From NCBI RefSeq assembly GCF_004683865.2, contig NZ_CP040762.1, positions 62,001 to 126,000 of the forward strand: a stretch of 64,000 nucleotides of DNA, given 5' to 3'. Positions within the stretch are counted from its first letter, which is position 1. Every line of letters starts with the position of its first letter. This document shows positions 51,817-61,654 of the stretch, one piece after another. The notes beneath the pieces were generated by a model that had not been told where the DNA came from, made no database searches, and saw nothing but the letters and a program-made list of their open reading frames with translations. Position numbers and translations under genes: made by a program. The DNA comes from Paracoccus liaowanqingii. Its GTDB lineage: Bacteria > Pseudomonadota > Alphaproteobacteria > Rhodobacterales > Rhodobacteraceae.

Positions 51817-53214
51817 ATGAAACACGGGTCGACAATGGGTCAGATGCCCGCACTTGAGACCAGCGGCGATGGCGCCTATCGCGCCCTGCGGTCCGATGTC
51901 CTATTCGGTCGGCTGGCACCCGGTGCCCGGCTGCGGCTCGACACGCTCAGCGCCACTTATGGCGCTAGCGTCAGCACCCTGCGCGAGATCCTACACCGGC
52001 TGGCCTGCGAGGATCTGGTGACCACCGACCAGCGCGGCTTCGACGTGGCCCCGGTCACGTCCCGCGAATTCCGCGATCTGGGCGAGCTGAGGAACTTGCT
52101 GGAATCATATGCTCTGCACGCCTCGATGTCGCGCGGCGATCTTGACTGGGAGGGTCGTGTAGTCGGCGCCCATCACAAGCTGGCCCGGCTGGAGGCCTTA
52201 ATGCTGGCGGGTGACAACCGCCGCAGCGAGGAATGGAAGCTTTACGACCGAGAGTTCCATCATGTGCTGGTCTCGGCCTGCGGATCGGCCGAACTGCGCG
52301 CGGCCTATCATTCGGTATTCGACCGGTATCTGCGCTATCTGAATGTCGCCGTCGTCTTTCGCGGAGAAATCGCAGCGCAGGAGCACCGCGGCCTGCGCGA
52401 TGCCGCCCTAAACCGCGACGCGCCCTGCGCGACCGCCCTTCTGCACCGCCATATCGACGGCTGCGTGACGCATAGCGTGACCCACGAGCTGCTGTCCGAA
52501 CGGGGGGCCTTGGCAGACAGGACCGATCCCGGCCGGGTCGGTTCACGGCCGAGGACGCCTGTCACGGTCGGCGAGGCGGGCTGGTTGCGCCTGCGCCGGG
52601 ATATCCTTGAAGGTCACTTGGCGCCTGGCCAGAAGCTGCGGCTGGACAGAATGCGTGCCGATTACGGTCTCAGCATCAGCACACTGCGCGAAATTCTCAA
52701 TCGTCTGGCCTCGGAGGGGATCGTGCTGGCCGAAGGGCAGCGGGGTTTCGAGGTGGCCCCCGTGTCCCTCGAAAACCTGACCGAGCTTGTCGATCTCTAC
52801 CGACTTCTGGCGGATCACGCGATCGGGTGCACGCTGGAGCAGGGCGATCTGGACTGGGAGTCGCGCTTTGTCGCAGCCTGCCATCCGCTGGATGCACATG
52901 AAGCCGCACTGATCGCTGGCGACGACGATGCCATGAACCAGTGGCGGCAGGGGCAGAGCTTTCTGTTTCAGGTTCTGATCGATGCCTGCGGGTCGGTCGC
53001 GTTGCGGCAGCTGCACGGAACGATCCTCGACAAGCTTCTGCGCTATTGCTGTCTGGCGCGGGCGCGCAGCGCCGCCGCAATCACGGCGATCGACCATCAT
53101 TCGCTGCGCGATGCTGCTCTGCGCCGGGATGCAGGGCAAGCAAAGCAGCTTCTGGCCGACCATCTGACCCGACTTTTGGCGCAGATCCGGGCCAGCGGCC
53201 TACTGGCGACCTAG
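51817..53214 (+). CDS. two-headed GntR/FCD-family regulator (internal tandem duplication)
   Basis: 465 residues, twice the usual GntR-FCD length of about 230. Module 1 (about 18-225) and module 2 (about 245-460) each have a winged helix and a helical effector domain, and align end to end: ARLRLDTLSATYGASVSTLR with QKLRLDRMRADYGLSISTLR, EILHRLACEDLV with EILNRLASEGIV, RGFDVAPV with RGFEVAPV, RGDLDWEGRVVGAHH with QGDLDWESRFVAACH, LVSACGS with LIDACGS. No stop or start separates them. One chain could thus bind both half-sites of a palindrome. It is divergent from dctPQM and meets pcaB tail to tail (4-base overlap). Likely controls dctPQM-aroQ. Confidence 0.9.
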   Translation: MKHGSTMGQMPALETSGDGAYRALRSDVLFGRLAPGARLRLDTLSATYGASVSTLREILHRLACEDLVTTDQRGFDVAPVTSREFRDLGELRNLLESYALHASMSRGDLDWEGRVVGAHHKLARLEALMLAGDNRRSEEWKLYDREFHHVLVSACGSAELRAAYHSVFDRYLRYLNVAVVFRGEIAAQEHRGLRDAALNRDAPCATALLHRHIDGCVTHSVTHELLSERGALADRTDPGRVGSRPRTPVTVGEAGWLRLRRDILEGHLAPGQKLRLDRMRADYGLSISTLREILNRLASEGIVLAEGQRGFEVAPVSLENLTELVDLYRLLADHAIGCTLEQGDLDWESRFVAACHPLDAHEAALIAGDDDAMNQWRQGQSFLFQVLIDACGSVALRQLHGTILDKLLRYCCLARARSAAAITAIDHHSLRDAALRRDAGQAKQLLADHLTRLLAQIRASGLLAT

Positions 53215-54569
53215 GTCACGACACGTGACAACCGGTCGGACGTCGCAAGCCTCTGCTTGTCGACAAACGCACGTGCCTCTTGGGGGGCAAGGCCCAAACC
53301 CCGGATGCGTATCAGTTCGGCCCAGTCCCGCCCGGGCCATTCCTGTCCGGCCAGATCCAGCAGGTCATGGCCATCCGTCAGCGCCTTCGCACAAAGCTGG
53401 CTGACGGTGCTGGCAACCTTGGCCCGGTCCAAGCCCAACTCCTCGATGATGGCGAAAGTCAGCGTTTCCGCGTGGATCGTTCCCGCCCCTGCCCCAAGAT
53501 CGCGGGCCATGGCCTCTGCGTCCGGGGACAACCGGCCCAGCACATCCTGCGCCAGACGCAGCATGGCCCCAAGGCTGATGCACAACTGTGGCAAGGTCAG
53601 CCATTCAGTGAACCAGGCCGCCCCGTCGCGGTTCTGGCGATGCACGCCGGCCGCACCGAAGACCGCGGACAGCCCCGTCACATGTCGCCCCAAGGCGACG
53701 AGGGCCGAAGGGCCGACCGGATTCTGCTTCTGCGGCATCGTCGAGGACGCACCACCGCCCTCGATCCGGACCAGTGCCAGACCCGATTGGGTCATCAGCA
53801 GTAGGTCCTCGCCCAGCTTGGCAAGCGCGACGGCCACGGCTGCAACCCAGTCCGTCAACCGACCCAGACCCGAGCGGTCCGAATGCCAGCCATGGCCGGG
53901 ATCGGACAGCCCCAGCTCCGCGGCAAGGCCCGCCCTGACTACCGCAGCCTGCGGCCCCATGGCCGACAATGTTCCCGCAGCACCCGACAGGGAAACACGA
54001 AACACCGCGCGGCCCACCTGTTCTGCATCCCGTGCGTGATCCAGCAGCGGCCATCCCCAGCTTGCCACAGTCGCGCCAAAGCTGGTGGGCGTCGCGGTCT
54101 GCCCATAAGTCCGCGCCGCCATCGGCAGGGTCGCATGCCTGTCGGCCAGGTCGCCAAGCTGCGTCAGGATCCCATCCAGCCGCGCCTCCCACAGGTCCAG
54201 AGCCGCGCGCAGGCGCAGAGCCAGTGCGCTATCCATGATATCCTGGCTGGTGGCGCCCCAATGCAGATATCGGGCCTGGGGATCCTCGCCCATCTGCCGC
54301 CGCATCTCCTGCACCAGGACCGGGACCGGGACGCCGTTGCGGGCCGTGGCCTCTGCCAGCGACGCCGGGTCGATACGGAGGCCCGGATGGGCGGCCGCGA
54401 TGGCCGGACCCGCCTCGGGGGGAATGACCCCAATGCGGGACTGGACCTGGGCGAGCGCGACCTCGACCCGGATCATCGCGTCCAGTTCGGCGGGGGCCGA
54501 AAACAGGGCCTCGGTTTCGGGGTCGCCGAAGAGACCGGCATAGATGGCATTGTGAACCGGGCCTGTCAT
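53211..54569 (-). CDS. pcaB: 3-carboxy-cis,cis-muconate cycloisomerase
   Basis: 452 residues of the fumarase/aspartase superfamily: RYLHWGATSQDIMDSALALR, the signature GGGASSTMPQKQNPVGPSAL and HRQNRDGAAWFTEWLTLPQL. Converts 3-carboxymuconate to 4-carboxymuconolactone. Last gene of the pcaDCHG-BKACE-pcaB operon. Its C-terminus is longer than in bacterial enzymes of about 350 residues, matching the about 450-residue PcaB type. Confidence 0.95.
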   Translation of the reverse strand: MTGPVHNAIYAGLFGDPETEALFSAPAELDAMIRVEVALAQVQSRIGVIPPEAGPAIAAAHPGLRIDPASLAEATARNGVPVPVLVQEMRRQMGEDPQARYLHWGATSQDIMDSALALRLRAALDLWEARLDGILTQLGDLADRHATLPMAARTYGQTATPTSFGATVASWGWPLLDHARDAEQVGRAVFRVSLSGAAGTLSAMGPQAAVVRAGLAAELGLSDPGHGWHSDRSGLGRLTDWVAAVAVALAKLGEDLLLMTQSGLALVRIEGGGASSTMPQKQNPVGPSALVALGRHVTGLSAVFGAAGVHRQNRDGAAWFTEWLTLPQLCISLGAMLRLAQDVLGRLSPDAEAMARDLGAGAGTIHAETLTFAIIEELGLDRAKVASTVSQLCAKALTDGHDLLDLAGQEWPGRDWAELIRIRGLGLAPQEARAFVDKQRLATSDRLSRVVT

Positions 54570-54609
54570 GACGCGACGACAGCCCCGGTCGCGGGTTCAC
54601 CAAGCCTCT

Positions 54610-55449
54610 TCATGATCCGGCCTCCGGCAGTCCCAGGATGGTGCGGGCCTGCTGCCATGTCGCCACGGGACGGCGATAGCGGTCGCACAGGTCCACCACT
54701 CGCTGCACCAGGGCCGCGTTTGAGGGCGCCAGACGCGTCCGGTCGAGGCGGACATTGTCCTCCAGCCCTGTCCGCGCGTGACCGCCCGCGGCGACCGCCC
54801 ATTCGTTCAGCACGATCTGGTTCGGTCCGATCCCCGCCGCGCACCAAGGCGCGCCCGAGCCGAACAGCCGCCGGACAGTGGCGATGTAGTAATCGAACAC
54901 GTTGCGGTCGACCGGCATGGCGTTCCGGACCCCCATCACGAACTGCACATAGGGCCGCGTCGTCAGCCGCCCGTCCTGCCACATCGCATGGGCCTGCAGG
55001 ATCTGAGACAGATCAAAGGCCTCGATTTCCGGCATCACCCCATGGGCCGCCATTTCCGAGGCCAGCCAGTCGACCAGCTCGGGGCTGTTCTCGTACACCC
55101 GGGTCGGGAAGTTGTTCGAGCCGACGGACAGGCTGGCCATGTCGGGCCTGTGGGGCAGCATGCCGCCCCGATCACGGCCCGCCCCCGACCGGCCGCCGGT
55201 GGAAAGCTGCACGATCATGCCGGGGCAATGCTGGCGGATGCCGTCGAGCAGGCGGGCAAAGCGGTCGGGGTCGCTGGAGGGGCGCCCCTCGTCATCGCGG
55301 ACATGGGCATGCACGATGGCGGCACCCGCCTCGAAGGCCTCGTGGGTCGATTCGACCTGTTCAGAAATTGTGATGGGAACGGCGGGGTTGTCGGCCTTGG
55401 TGGGCAGGCTGCCGGTGATGGCTACGCAGATGATGCAGGGGTCAGACAT
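54610..55449 (-). CDS. BKACE family enzyme (DUF849, beta-keto acid cleavage)
   Basis: 279 residues from ATG 55449, overlapping the pcaG end by 8 bases. TIM-barrel with the family's zinc ligands: GAAIVHAHVRDDEGRPSSDP (His-x-His), LSVGSNNFPTRVYENSP, and EIEAFDLSQILQAHAM (Glu). BKACEs transfer an acyl unit: a beta-keto acid plus acetyl-CoA gives acetoacetate and a CoA ester. Placed inside the pca operon, the likely substrate is 3-oxoadipate, giving succinyl-CoA and acetoacetate and bypassing PcaIJ/PcaF. Substrate assignment is inference. Confidence 0.85.
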   Translation of the reverse strand: MSDPCIICVAITGSLPTKADNPAVPITISEQVESTHEAFEAGAAIVHAHVRDDEGRPSSDPDRFARLLDGIRQHCPGMIVQLSTGGRSGAGRDRGGMLPHRPDMASLSVGSNNFPTRVYENSPELVDWLASEMAAHGVMPEIEAFDLSQILQAHAMWQDGRLTTRPYVQFVMGVRNAMPVDRNVFDYYIATVRRLFGSGAPWCAAGIGPNQIVLNEWAVAAGGHARTGLEDNVRLDRTRLAPSNAALVQRVVDLCDRYRRPVATWQQARTILGLPEAGS

Positions 55450-56035
55450 CGAGGAACACCGTCTCCTTGTCACCTTGCAGATGAATGTCGAAATGATAGT
55501 GCCCATCCGCACCATCCGCGATCAGGGTCAGGCGACGGTGGGGCTGTTCGATCAGGTTCAGGACCGGATCGTCGCCATTGTCCTGGTCAGTGAAATACAT
55601 GCGCGTCTGCAGGCCCGTGTTGATGCCCCGCGCGACCAGCCACAGCGACAGATGCGGGGCCTGCGGGCGGCCCCCCGGCCCCGGCACCACGCCGGGCCGG
55701 ATCGTGTCCAGCGTGAACATGCCGGTGTCGAAATCGGGCACCACGCGCGCCCAGCCCCGGAACCCCGGCGCCACGCCCGGCTGGCCGGGATAGAGGCCCG
55801 CAGCATCGGCCTGCCAGACCTCGATCAGCACGTCCCTGACGGGCGATCCCATGCCGTCAAAGACGCAGCCGGTGATGCGGATGCGGTCACCCGGCGTATC
55901 GTCGGGCACGGGATCAAAGCCCAGCTCGTGATCATAGATGTCAAAGCCCGCCGCCCCCGGGGCCAGCCCGATATGAACATAGGGCCCGGCGGTTTGCGAC
56001 GGCGTCTCCTTGAGGTAGCTCAGCGGTTGCGCCAT
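55442..56035 (-). CDS. pcaG: protocatechuate 3,4-dioxygenase, alpha subunit
   Basis: 197 residues of the intradiol dioxygenase fold: SQTAGPYVHIGLAP, DVLIEVWQADAAGLYPGQPG, and GRPQAPHLSLWLVARGINTG where the iron His pair of the beta subunit is not conserved, as expected for alpha. Follows pcaH by one base. Structural partner of PcaH. Confidence 0.95.
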   Translation of the reverse strand: MAQPLSYLKETPSQTAGPYVHIGLAPGAAGFDIYDHELGFDPVPDDTPGDRIRITGCVFDGMGSPVRDVLIEVWQADAAGLYPGQPGVAPGFRGWARVVPDFDTGMFTLDTIRPGVVPGPGGRPQAPHLSLWLVARGINTGLQTRMYFTDQDNGDDPVLNLIEQPHRRLTLIADGADGHYHFDIHLQGDKETVFLDV

Positions 56036-56036
56036 G

Positions 56037-57132
<1,096 letters not shown>

Positions 57133-57136
<4 letters not shown>

Positions 57137-57915
57137 CTCGCATGCCTCTCCAGAAAGGGGGTCATCAGTGCCGCATGGGCGGCCGGGGTCTCGACGCAGG
57201 GCAGATGGCCCGCGCCGGGGATCAGGTGGAAGGTCGCGCCCGGGATCAGATCGGCGGTCGCGCGGACCAGATCGGGGGGCGAGGCGCCGTCGGCCTCGCC
57301 CGCGATCACCATCGCGGGCAGGCGCAGGGCGGCGGTGGCCTGCCGGTGATCGGCCCCGGCCAGCGCGCGGCAGGCGGCGACATAGCCCGCAGCCGTTGTC
57401 CGGGCCAGCATGTTGCGCCACAAGGCCAGCGCGGGCGTGGCACGGAAGGGGGCGGCGAACCAGCGCTCCATCACCGCGTCTGCGATGCTGGCCATGCCGT
57501 GCTGTTCGACGGCATCAATGCGCGCATGCCAACTGTCGGGCGTGCCAAGCCGGGCGGCGGTATTGGACAGGACCAGCGCGCGCACCAGATCGGGGCGGCC
57601 GGCGGCCAGATGCTGCGCGATCAGCCCGCCGATCGACAGGCCGACCATCACCACCGGGCCGGGGGCCACGGCCTCGATCAGGGCCGCGGCATCATCGGCG
57701 TGATCGGCGATGCGGTCGGCGCGGCCCAGATCGGACAGACCATGGCCCTGCTTGTCATAGCGCAGATAGCCCAACCCCTGCGGCAGCAGCGGCAGAACCG
57801 CATCCCACAGCCGCAGATCGGTCCCAAGAGAATTGGCCATCAGCACCACCGGCGCGCCATCAGGCCCGTCCAGCCGATAGTGCAGCGCCCCAAAAGGGCG
57901 TGACAAGATTTGCAT
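57133..57915 (-). CDS. pcaD: 3-oxoadipate enol-lactonase
   Basis: 260-residue alpha/beta hydrolase: oxyanion region VVLMANSLGTDLRLWD, nucleophile in VVMVGLSIGGLIAQH, acid in VIAGEADGASP, and His in IPGAGHLPCVE. Hydrolyses the enol-lactone to 3-oxoadipate. First gene of the operon; GGAGGAG precedes ATG 57915; divergent from pcaQ. Confidence 0.95.
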
Positions 57916-57930
57916 GGATACTCCTCCTGT

Positions 57931-57946
57931 CCATAACGTAACATGG
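57931..57946. promoter_or_regulatory. CCAT-N8-ATGG inverted repeat in the pcaD-pcaQ gap
   Basis: CCATAACGTAACATGG in a 77-base divergent region. A LysR-type PcaQ site is expected here; the ATAACC-N4-GGTTAA form described in rhizobia is not present, so this short repeat is only a candidate. Confidence 0.3.
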
Positions 57947-57992
57947 CGCCGAGGCTGCCGATAATGCAAAATCGAGAGGGAAGGATGCCCAT

Positions 57993-58895
57993 ATGATTAT
58001 GCATCCCGCGATCAAGTTGCGGCATCTGCGGGCCTTTCTGGACATCGCGGCGCGTGGCAGCCTGACGGCGGCGGCGCGGGCGCAGGGCATCACCCAGCCC
58101 GCGCTGAGCCGCACCCTGGCCGAGCTGGAGGCCCTGCTGCAGGTGGCCCTTTTCCGCCGCGAACGGCGCCGGCTGGTGCTGACGGATGCGGGGGCTCTGC
58201 TGCGCACCCATGCGGCGACCGCGCTGCAGATGCTGGAAAGCGGCGTGGCCGCCCTGCACCCGGACGAGGGGACCGGCCGCTTGCGGGTGGGCATCCTGCC
58301 CACGGCGGCCACGCGGCTGTTCCCGCGCGTGGCCCTGCGCTTCCGCGAGATCCATCCGCAGGTCACGCTGGCAGTCGAGACGGGGCCGCATTCTCATCTG
58401 ATCCGCCTGCTGCGCGAGGGCAGGATCGACCTGATGATCGGGCGCATGCCGGCTGCCGCCGACATGGCCGGGCTGCGCTTTGATCACCTCTACGAGGATC
58501 AAATCACGCTGGTGTCCCGCGCCGGGCATCCGATGCGGGGCCAGCCCGTCTGCGACGTGCTGGCCACCTGTCCGGTGATCCTGCCCCCGCAGGATGCGCT
58601 GATCCGCCGGGCGGTCGAGGATTACCTGCAGGCGCGCAATCTGGCCGGGCTGAGACCCGCCTTCGAGACGGCGGCGCTGGCAGTCGGGCGGGGCATTCTG
58701 GCCGCTTCGGACGCGCTGTGGTTCATCTCTCGGGGCGTCGTGGGCGACGAGCTGGACCGCGGCGCACTGATCCAATGGCCGACGGATGCCGGGTTTCTCA
58801 CCGGCGCGGTGGGCTTGACGCGGCGGCAAGCGGGGCCGGGCCATCCGATGCTGGACCTGCTGACGCGGCTGGCTACCGAGGGCGCAAGGCCTTAG
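57993..58895 (+). CDS. pcaQ: LysR-family activator PcaQ
   Basis: 300 residues: wHTH KLRHLRAFLDIAARGSLTAA, QGITQPALSRTLAELEALL, and a LysR substrate-binding domain (LRVGILPTAATRLFPRVALR, LVSRAGHPMRGQPV). PcaQ proteins activate pcaDCHGB in response to pathway metabolites such as carboxymuconolactone. Position and divergent orientation relative to pcaD fit this role. Confidence 0.9.
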   Translation: MIMHPAIKLRHLRAFLDIAARGSLTAAARAQGITQPALSRTLAELEALLQVALFRRERRRLVLTDAGALLRTHAATALQMLESGVAALHPDEGTGRLRVGILPTAATRLFPRVALRFREIHPQVTLAVETGPHSHLIRLLREGRIDLMIGRMPAAADMAGLRFDHLYEDQITLVSRAGHPMRGQPVCDVLATCPVILPPQDALIRRAVEDYLQARNLAGLRPAFETAALAVGRGILAASDALWFISRGVVGDELDRGALIQWPTDAGFLTGAVGLTRRQAGPGHPMLDLLTRLATEGARP

Positions 58896-58923
58896 TATCG
58901 CGGGGCCTTAACGATGCGGCGCC

Positions 58924-60801
58924 CTAATGCCGCGGCATCCCCGCCGGACGGGCCGCCCGCTTTTGCGCGGCGATGCGGAAGGGGGCGTTGGGCGCGCCAT
59001 AGCCTGCATAATTGCCCTGCCGCTGGACGATCTCGAAGAAGAACCCGTCGGCGCGCGGCTCGCTGTACAGCTGGAAGAACTGCCCCCCCGCATCCTCGTC
59101 ATACATGATCGAGGCCGCCTGCATCCGCGCCACCATCCCAGGGTCCAGCCCGAACCGGGCCTGCACGTCGTCATAGTAATTCGCGCCGATCCTGAGCGTC
59201 GCAAAGCCGCGCTCTGCCAAGGCCGTGGCAGTGGCGAAGATGTCGTCGCTGGAGAAAGCCACATGCTGGACCGAGGCGCCGAAACTGTCCTCGATGAACC
59301 GCCCGGCCAGGGTATGCCGCGCATCGGCCCCGTTCAGCGTCACTCGCAAGCCACCGGACCGCACCGCCCGGCTGCGCACCAGCCCGTCCGGGTCCACGAC
59401 ATCGACCATCGGCGCCTTTTCGGCATCAAAGATCGAGGTGTAGAAAAGCGACCAGCTGAGCATCTCATCATAGGCCATGGTCTGCCCGATATGGTCGATC
59501 CCGGTGATGCCCGCGCCATGCCGGGCGGGATTGGCGCGGAAATCGACCTGCCAGATGCCCGCCAGATCCGAGGTGCCGTCCAGCAGGCGGATGACATTGC
59601 CGCTGACGCCCCGGATGGCGGGGATCGCCAGCTGCCCCGGCTGCGTGTCCTGCACAAGGGGCCGCGCCAGCAATGCCGTCGCGCGCTGAAAGGCGGCGCG
59701 GGCGTCGGGGACCATCAGCGCGATCTCGGACACCGTCGTCCCGTGGGTCACGTAGGAGCTGTGGGCGAAACCCGACAGGTCGGAATTGACCAGCACGTTC
59801 ACGCCGCCCTGCCGCCACAGCGTCACCGGCTTGGAGACATGCCGACCTCCCGCCGCAAAGCCAAGGCTTGCCAGCAGTGTCTCCAGCGCCGGCGCCTCGG
59901 CCGCGCTGGTGGCGAATTCGATGTATTCGATGCGCTCGACCGGGGCGGGCGGAGGAAACCGCGGCAGGTCGGGGGCGGCCGAGGGTTGGGCCCGGCGCAC
60001 CTGATCCATCAGGGCGATCAGGCTGCGATGCCCGTCTTGGGCCACCATGCGCGGCAGGCCCGAGCGGAACTGGTCGTTGAAGATCTCGAGGCTCAGCGGT
60101 CCCGCATAGCCCGTCGCCGCGACCGCCTGCATGAAGCTTGCGACATCCAGGTCGCCCTCGCCCGGCATGTTGCGGTAATGGCGCGACCAGTACAGCAGGT
60201 CCATGTCGATGGCCGGGGCATCGGCCAACTGCACGAAAAAGATCCGGTCGCCCGGGATCGCGCGGATCGAGGACGGGTCGATCCGGCGGGCCAGCGTGTG
60301 GAAGCTGTCCAGGATCAGCCCGACATTGGGATGATCGGCGCGGCGCACCACCTCCCATGCGTCGCGGTGATCGTTCACGAAGCGGCCCCAGCACAGCGCC
60401 TCGAAGCCCACGCGGATGTTGTGGCGGGCGGCCAGATCGCCCAGATCGCGGAAATCCTGCGCCATGCGGTCGATGCCGCCGATGGCCGCCGGATGGGTCG
60501 TGGAACAGACCAGCATCAGATCGGTGCCCAGCTGGGTCATCAGCTCGAACTTGCGCTCGACCCGGGCCAGCGCACGGCTGCGATGGGGTTCGGGCAACCC
60601 TTCGAAATCGCGGAAGGGCTGGAACAGTGTGATCTCCAGCCCGTGGTCGCGGACCATGCGGCCGACCTCGGCGGGCGTAAAGTCGGATGCAAGGAAATCC
60701 TGCTCGAAGATCTCGATGCCGTCGAACCTGGCCTCGGCGATGGCGGCCAGCTTGGTGGTCAGGCTGCCCGACAGCGAGACGGTGGCGATCGAGGTCTTCA
60801 T
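58924..60801 (-). CDS. quiC: 3-dehydroshikimate dehydratase (QuiC/QsuB-type, with HPPD-like C-terminal domain)
   Basis: 625 residues. N-terminal xylose-isomerase-like barrel (about 1-275): FDGIEIFEQDFLASDFTP, RVGFEALCWGRFVNDHRDAW, GLILDSFHTLARRIDP, IFFVQLADAP with the metal-binding His/Glu/Asp. The C-terminal half (about 290-610) resembles 4-hydroxyphenylpyruvate dioxygenase (IDHIGQTMAYDEMLSWSLFY, QHVAFSSDDIFATATAL). This two-domain build is that of QsuB/AsbF-type dehydratases that make protocatechuate from 3-dehydroshikimate. Stop overlaps nothing; its ATG overlaps the aroE stop by four bases. Confidence 0.9.
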   Translation of the reverse strand: MKTSIATVSLSGSLTTKLAAIAEARFDGIEIFEQDFLASDFTPAEVGRMVRDHGLEITLFQPFRDFEGLPEPHRSRALARVERKFELMTQLGTDLMLVCSTTHPAAIGGIDRMAQDFRDLGDLAARHNIRVGFEALCWGRFVNDHRDAWEVVRRADHPNVGLILDSFHTLARRIDPSSIRAIPGDRIFFVQLADAPAIDMDLLYWSRHYRNMPGEGDLDVASFMQAVAATGYAGPLSLEIFNDQFRSGLPRMVAQDGHRSLIALMDQVRRAQPSAAPDLPRFPPPAPVERIEYIEFATSAAEAPALETLLASLGFAAGGRHVSKPVTLWRQGGVNVLVNSDLSGFAHSSYVTHGTTVSEIALMVPDARAAFQRATALLARPLVQDTQPGQLAIPAIRGVSGNVIRLLDGTSDLAGIWQVDFRANPARHGAGITGIDHIGQTMAYDEMLSWSLFYTSIFDAEKAPMVDVVDPDGLVRSRAVRSGGLRVTLNGADARHTLAGRFIEDSFGASVQHVAFSSDDIFATATALAERGFATLRIGANYYDDVQARFGLDPGMVARMQAASIMYDEDAGGQFFQLYSEPRADGFFFEIVQRQGNYAGYGAPNAPFRIAAQKRAARPAGMPRH

Positions 60802-61643
60802 GTCGCGTCCCGCCCTGCGGCCAGATCGTCTCGCAGCCGTGCTTCATCCAGCGGCAGGCCGGTGAACAGGTGCCAGGCATCGACCCCCTGCCCCACGAAC
60901 AGCTCGTAGCCCGAGATGATGTCCAGACCCGCCGCCGCCGCGTCCTGCAGGAACTGCGTCTGGACCGGGGTATACACGGCGTCGAAGACCCATTCCGCCC
61001 CCGCCATCAGGGTGGCGGCAAGCGGCGTGCCCGCATAGCCCACCATGCCGACCGGCGTGCAGTTGATCAGCCCCTGCGCGCCATCGGCCAGCGCCGCCGC
61101 ATCAGTGCCGGTCCGCACCACGAGGCCCGGAAGGGCCTGCCGCAGCGCTTCGGCCAGTGCTTCGGCCTTGGCCGCGTCCCTATCGGCCAGACGGATCTCG
61201 GTGGCGCCAAGCGCGATCAGCCCGAAGGCCACCGCACGCCCCACGCCGCCCGCCCCGATCATCAGCACGGTCCCCGGCGCCCTGTCGCCCCGCACCCGGC
61301 GAGAGGCGGCGACAAAGCCGGAATAATCCGTGTTGAACCCGCGCGGCCCGCCCTCGTCGAACAGCACCGTGTTGCAGGCGCCGATGGCCTTGACCAGGGG
61401 ATCGTTGATGCGCAACCGATCCGCCACGACCTCCTTGTAGGGATAGGTGACGTTGATCCCGCGATAGCCGCCCGAGGCGCAGCGGGCGAAGAGGGCGTCG
61501 AACTCCAGCCCCTCAATGGCGGGGATCAGGCTGTCATAGCGGACGCGGCGCCCGTTCTGCACACCCGCCAGCCGGTGCAGGCGCGGCGATTGCGAGGCGG
61601 CGATATTGTCGCCGATCAGGCCCAGCAGGATCGTGTCGCTCAT
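60798..61643 (-). CDS. shikimate/quinate dehydrogenase (AroE family)
   Basis: 281 residues from ATG 61643 (AAGGA at 7 bases). Shikimate site: SQSPRLHRLAGVQ, GINVTYPYKEVVADRL (catalytic Lys) and GFNTDYSGF (Asp). NAD(P) site: VLMIGAGGVGRAVAFGL followed by RLADRD; the Asp after the second strand favours NAD over NADP, as in catabolic enzymes. Probably oxidises quinate and/or shikimate to the dehydro forms for QuiC. Coupled to quiC by overlap. Confidence 0.85.
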   Translation of the reverse strand: MSDTILLGLIGDNIAASQSPRLHRLAGVQNGRRVRYDSLIPAIEGLEFDALFARCASGGYRGINVTYPYKEVVADRLRINDPLVKAIGACNTVLFDEGGPRGFNTDYSGFVAASRRVRGDRAPGTVLMIGAGGVGRAVAFGLIALGATEIRLADRDAAKAEALAEALRQALPGLVVRTGTDAAALADGAQGLINCTPVGMVGYAGTPLAATLMAGAEWVFDAVYTPVQTQFLQDAAAAGLDIISGYELFVGQGVDAWHLFTGLPLDEARLRDDLAAGRDAT

Positions 61644-61654
61644 GGTCAGGTCCT

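Noticed and set aside
53883..55373. 496-residue open frame on the plus strand
   Set aside because: Antisense to pcaB, BKACE and pcaG, Arg/Pro-rich.
58927..60909. 660-residue open frame on the plus strand
   Set aside because: Antisense of quiC, with His/Arg/Gly-rich sequence and no recognisable domain.
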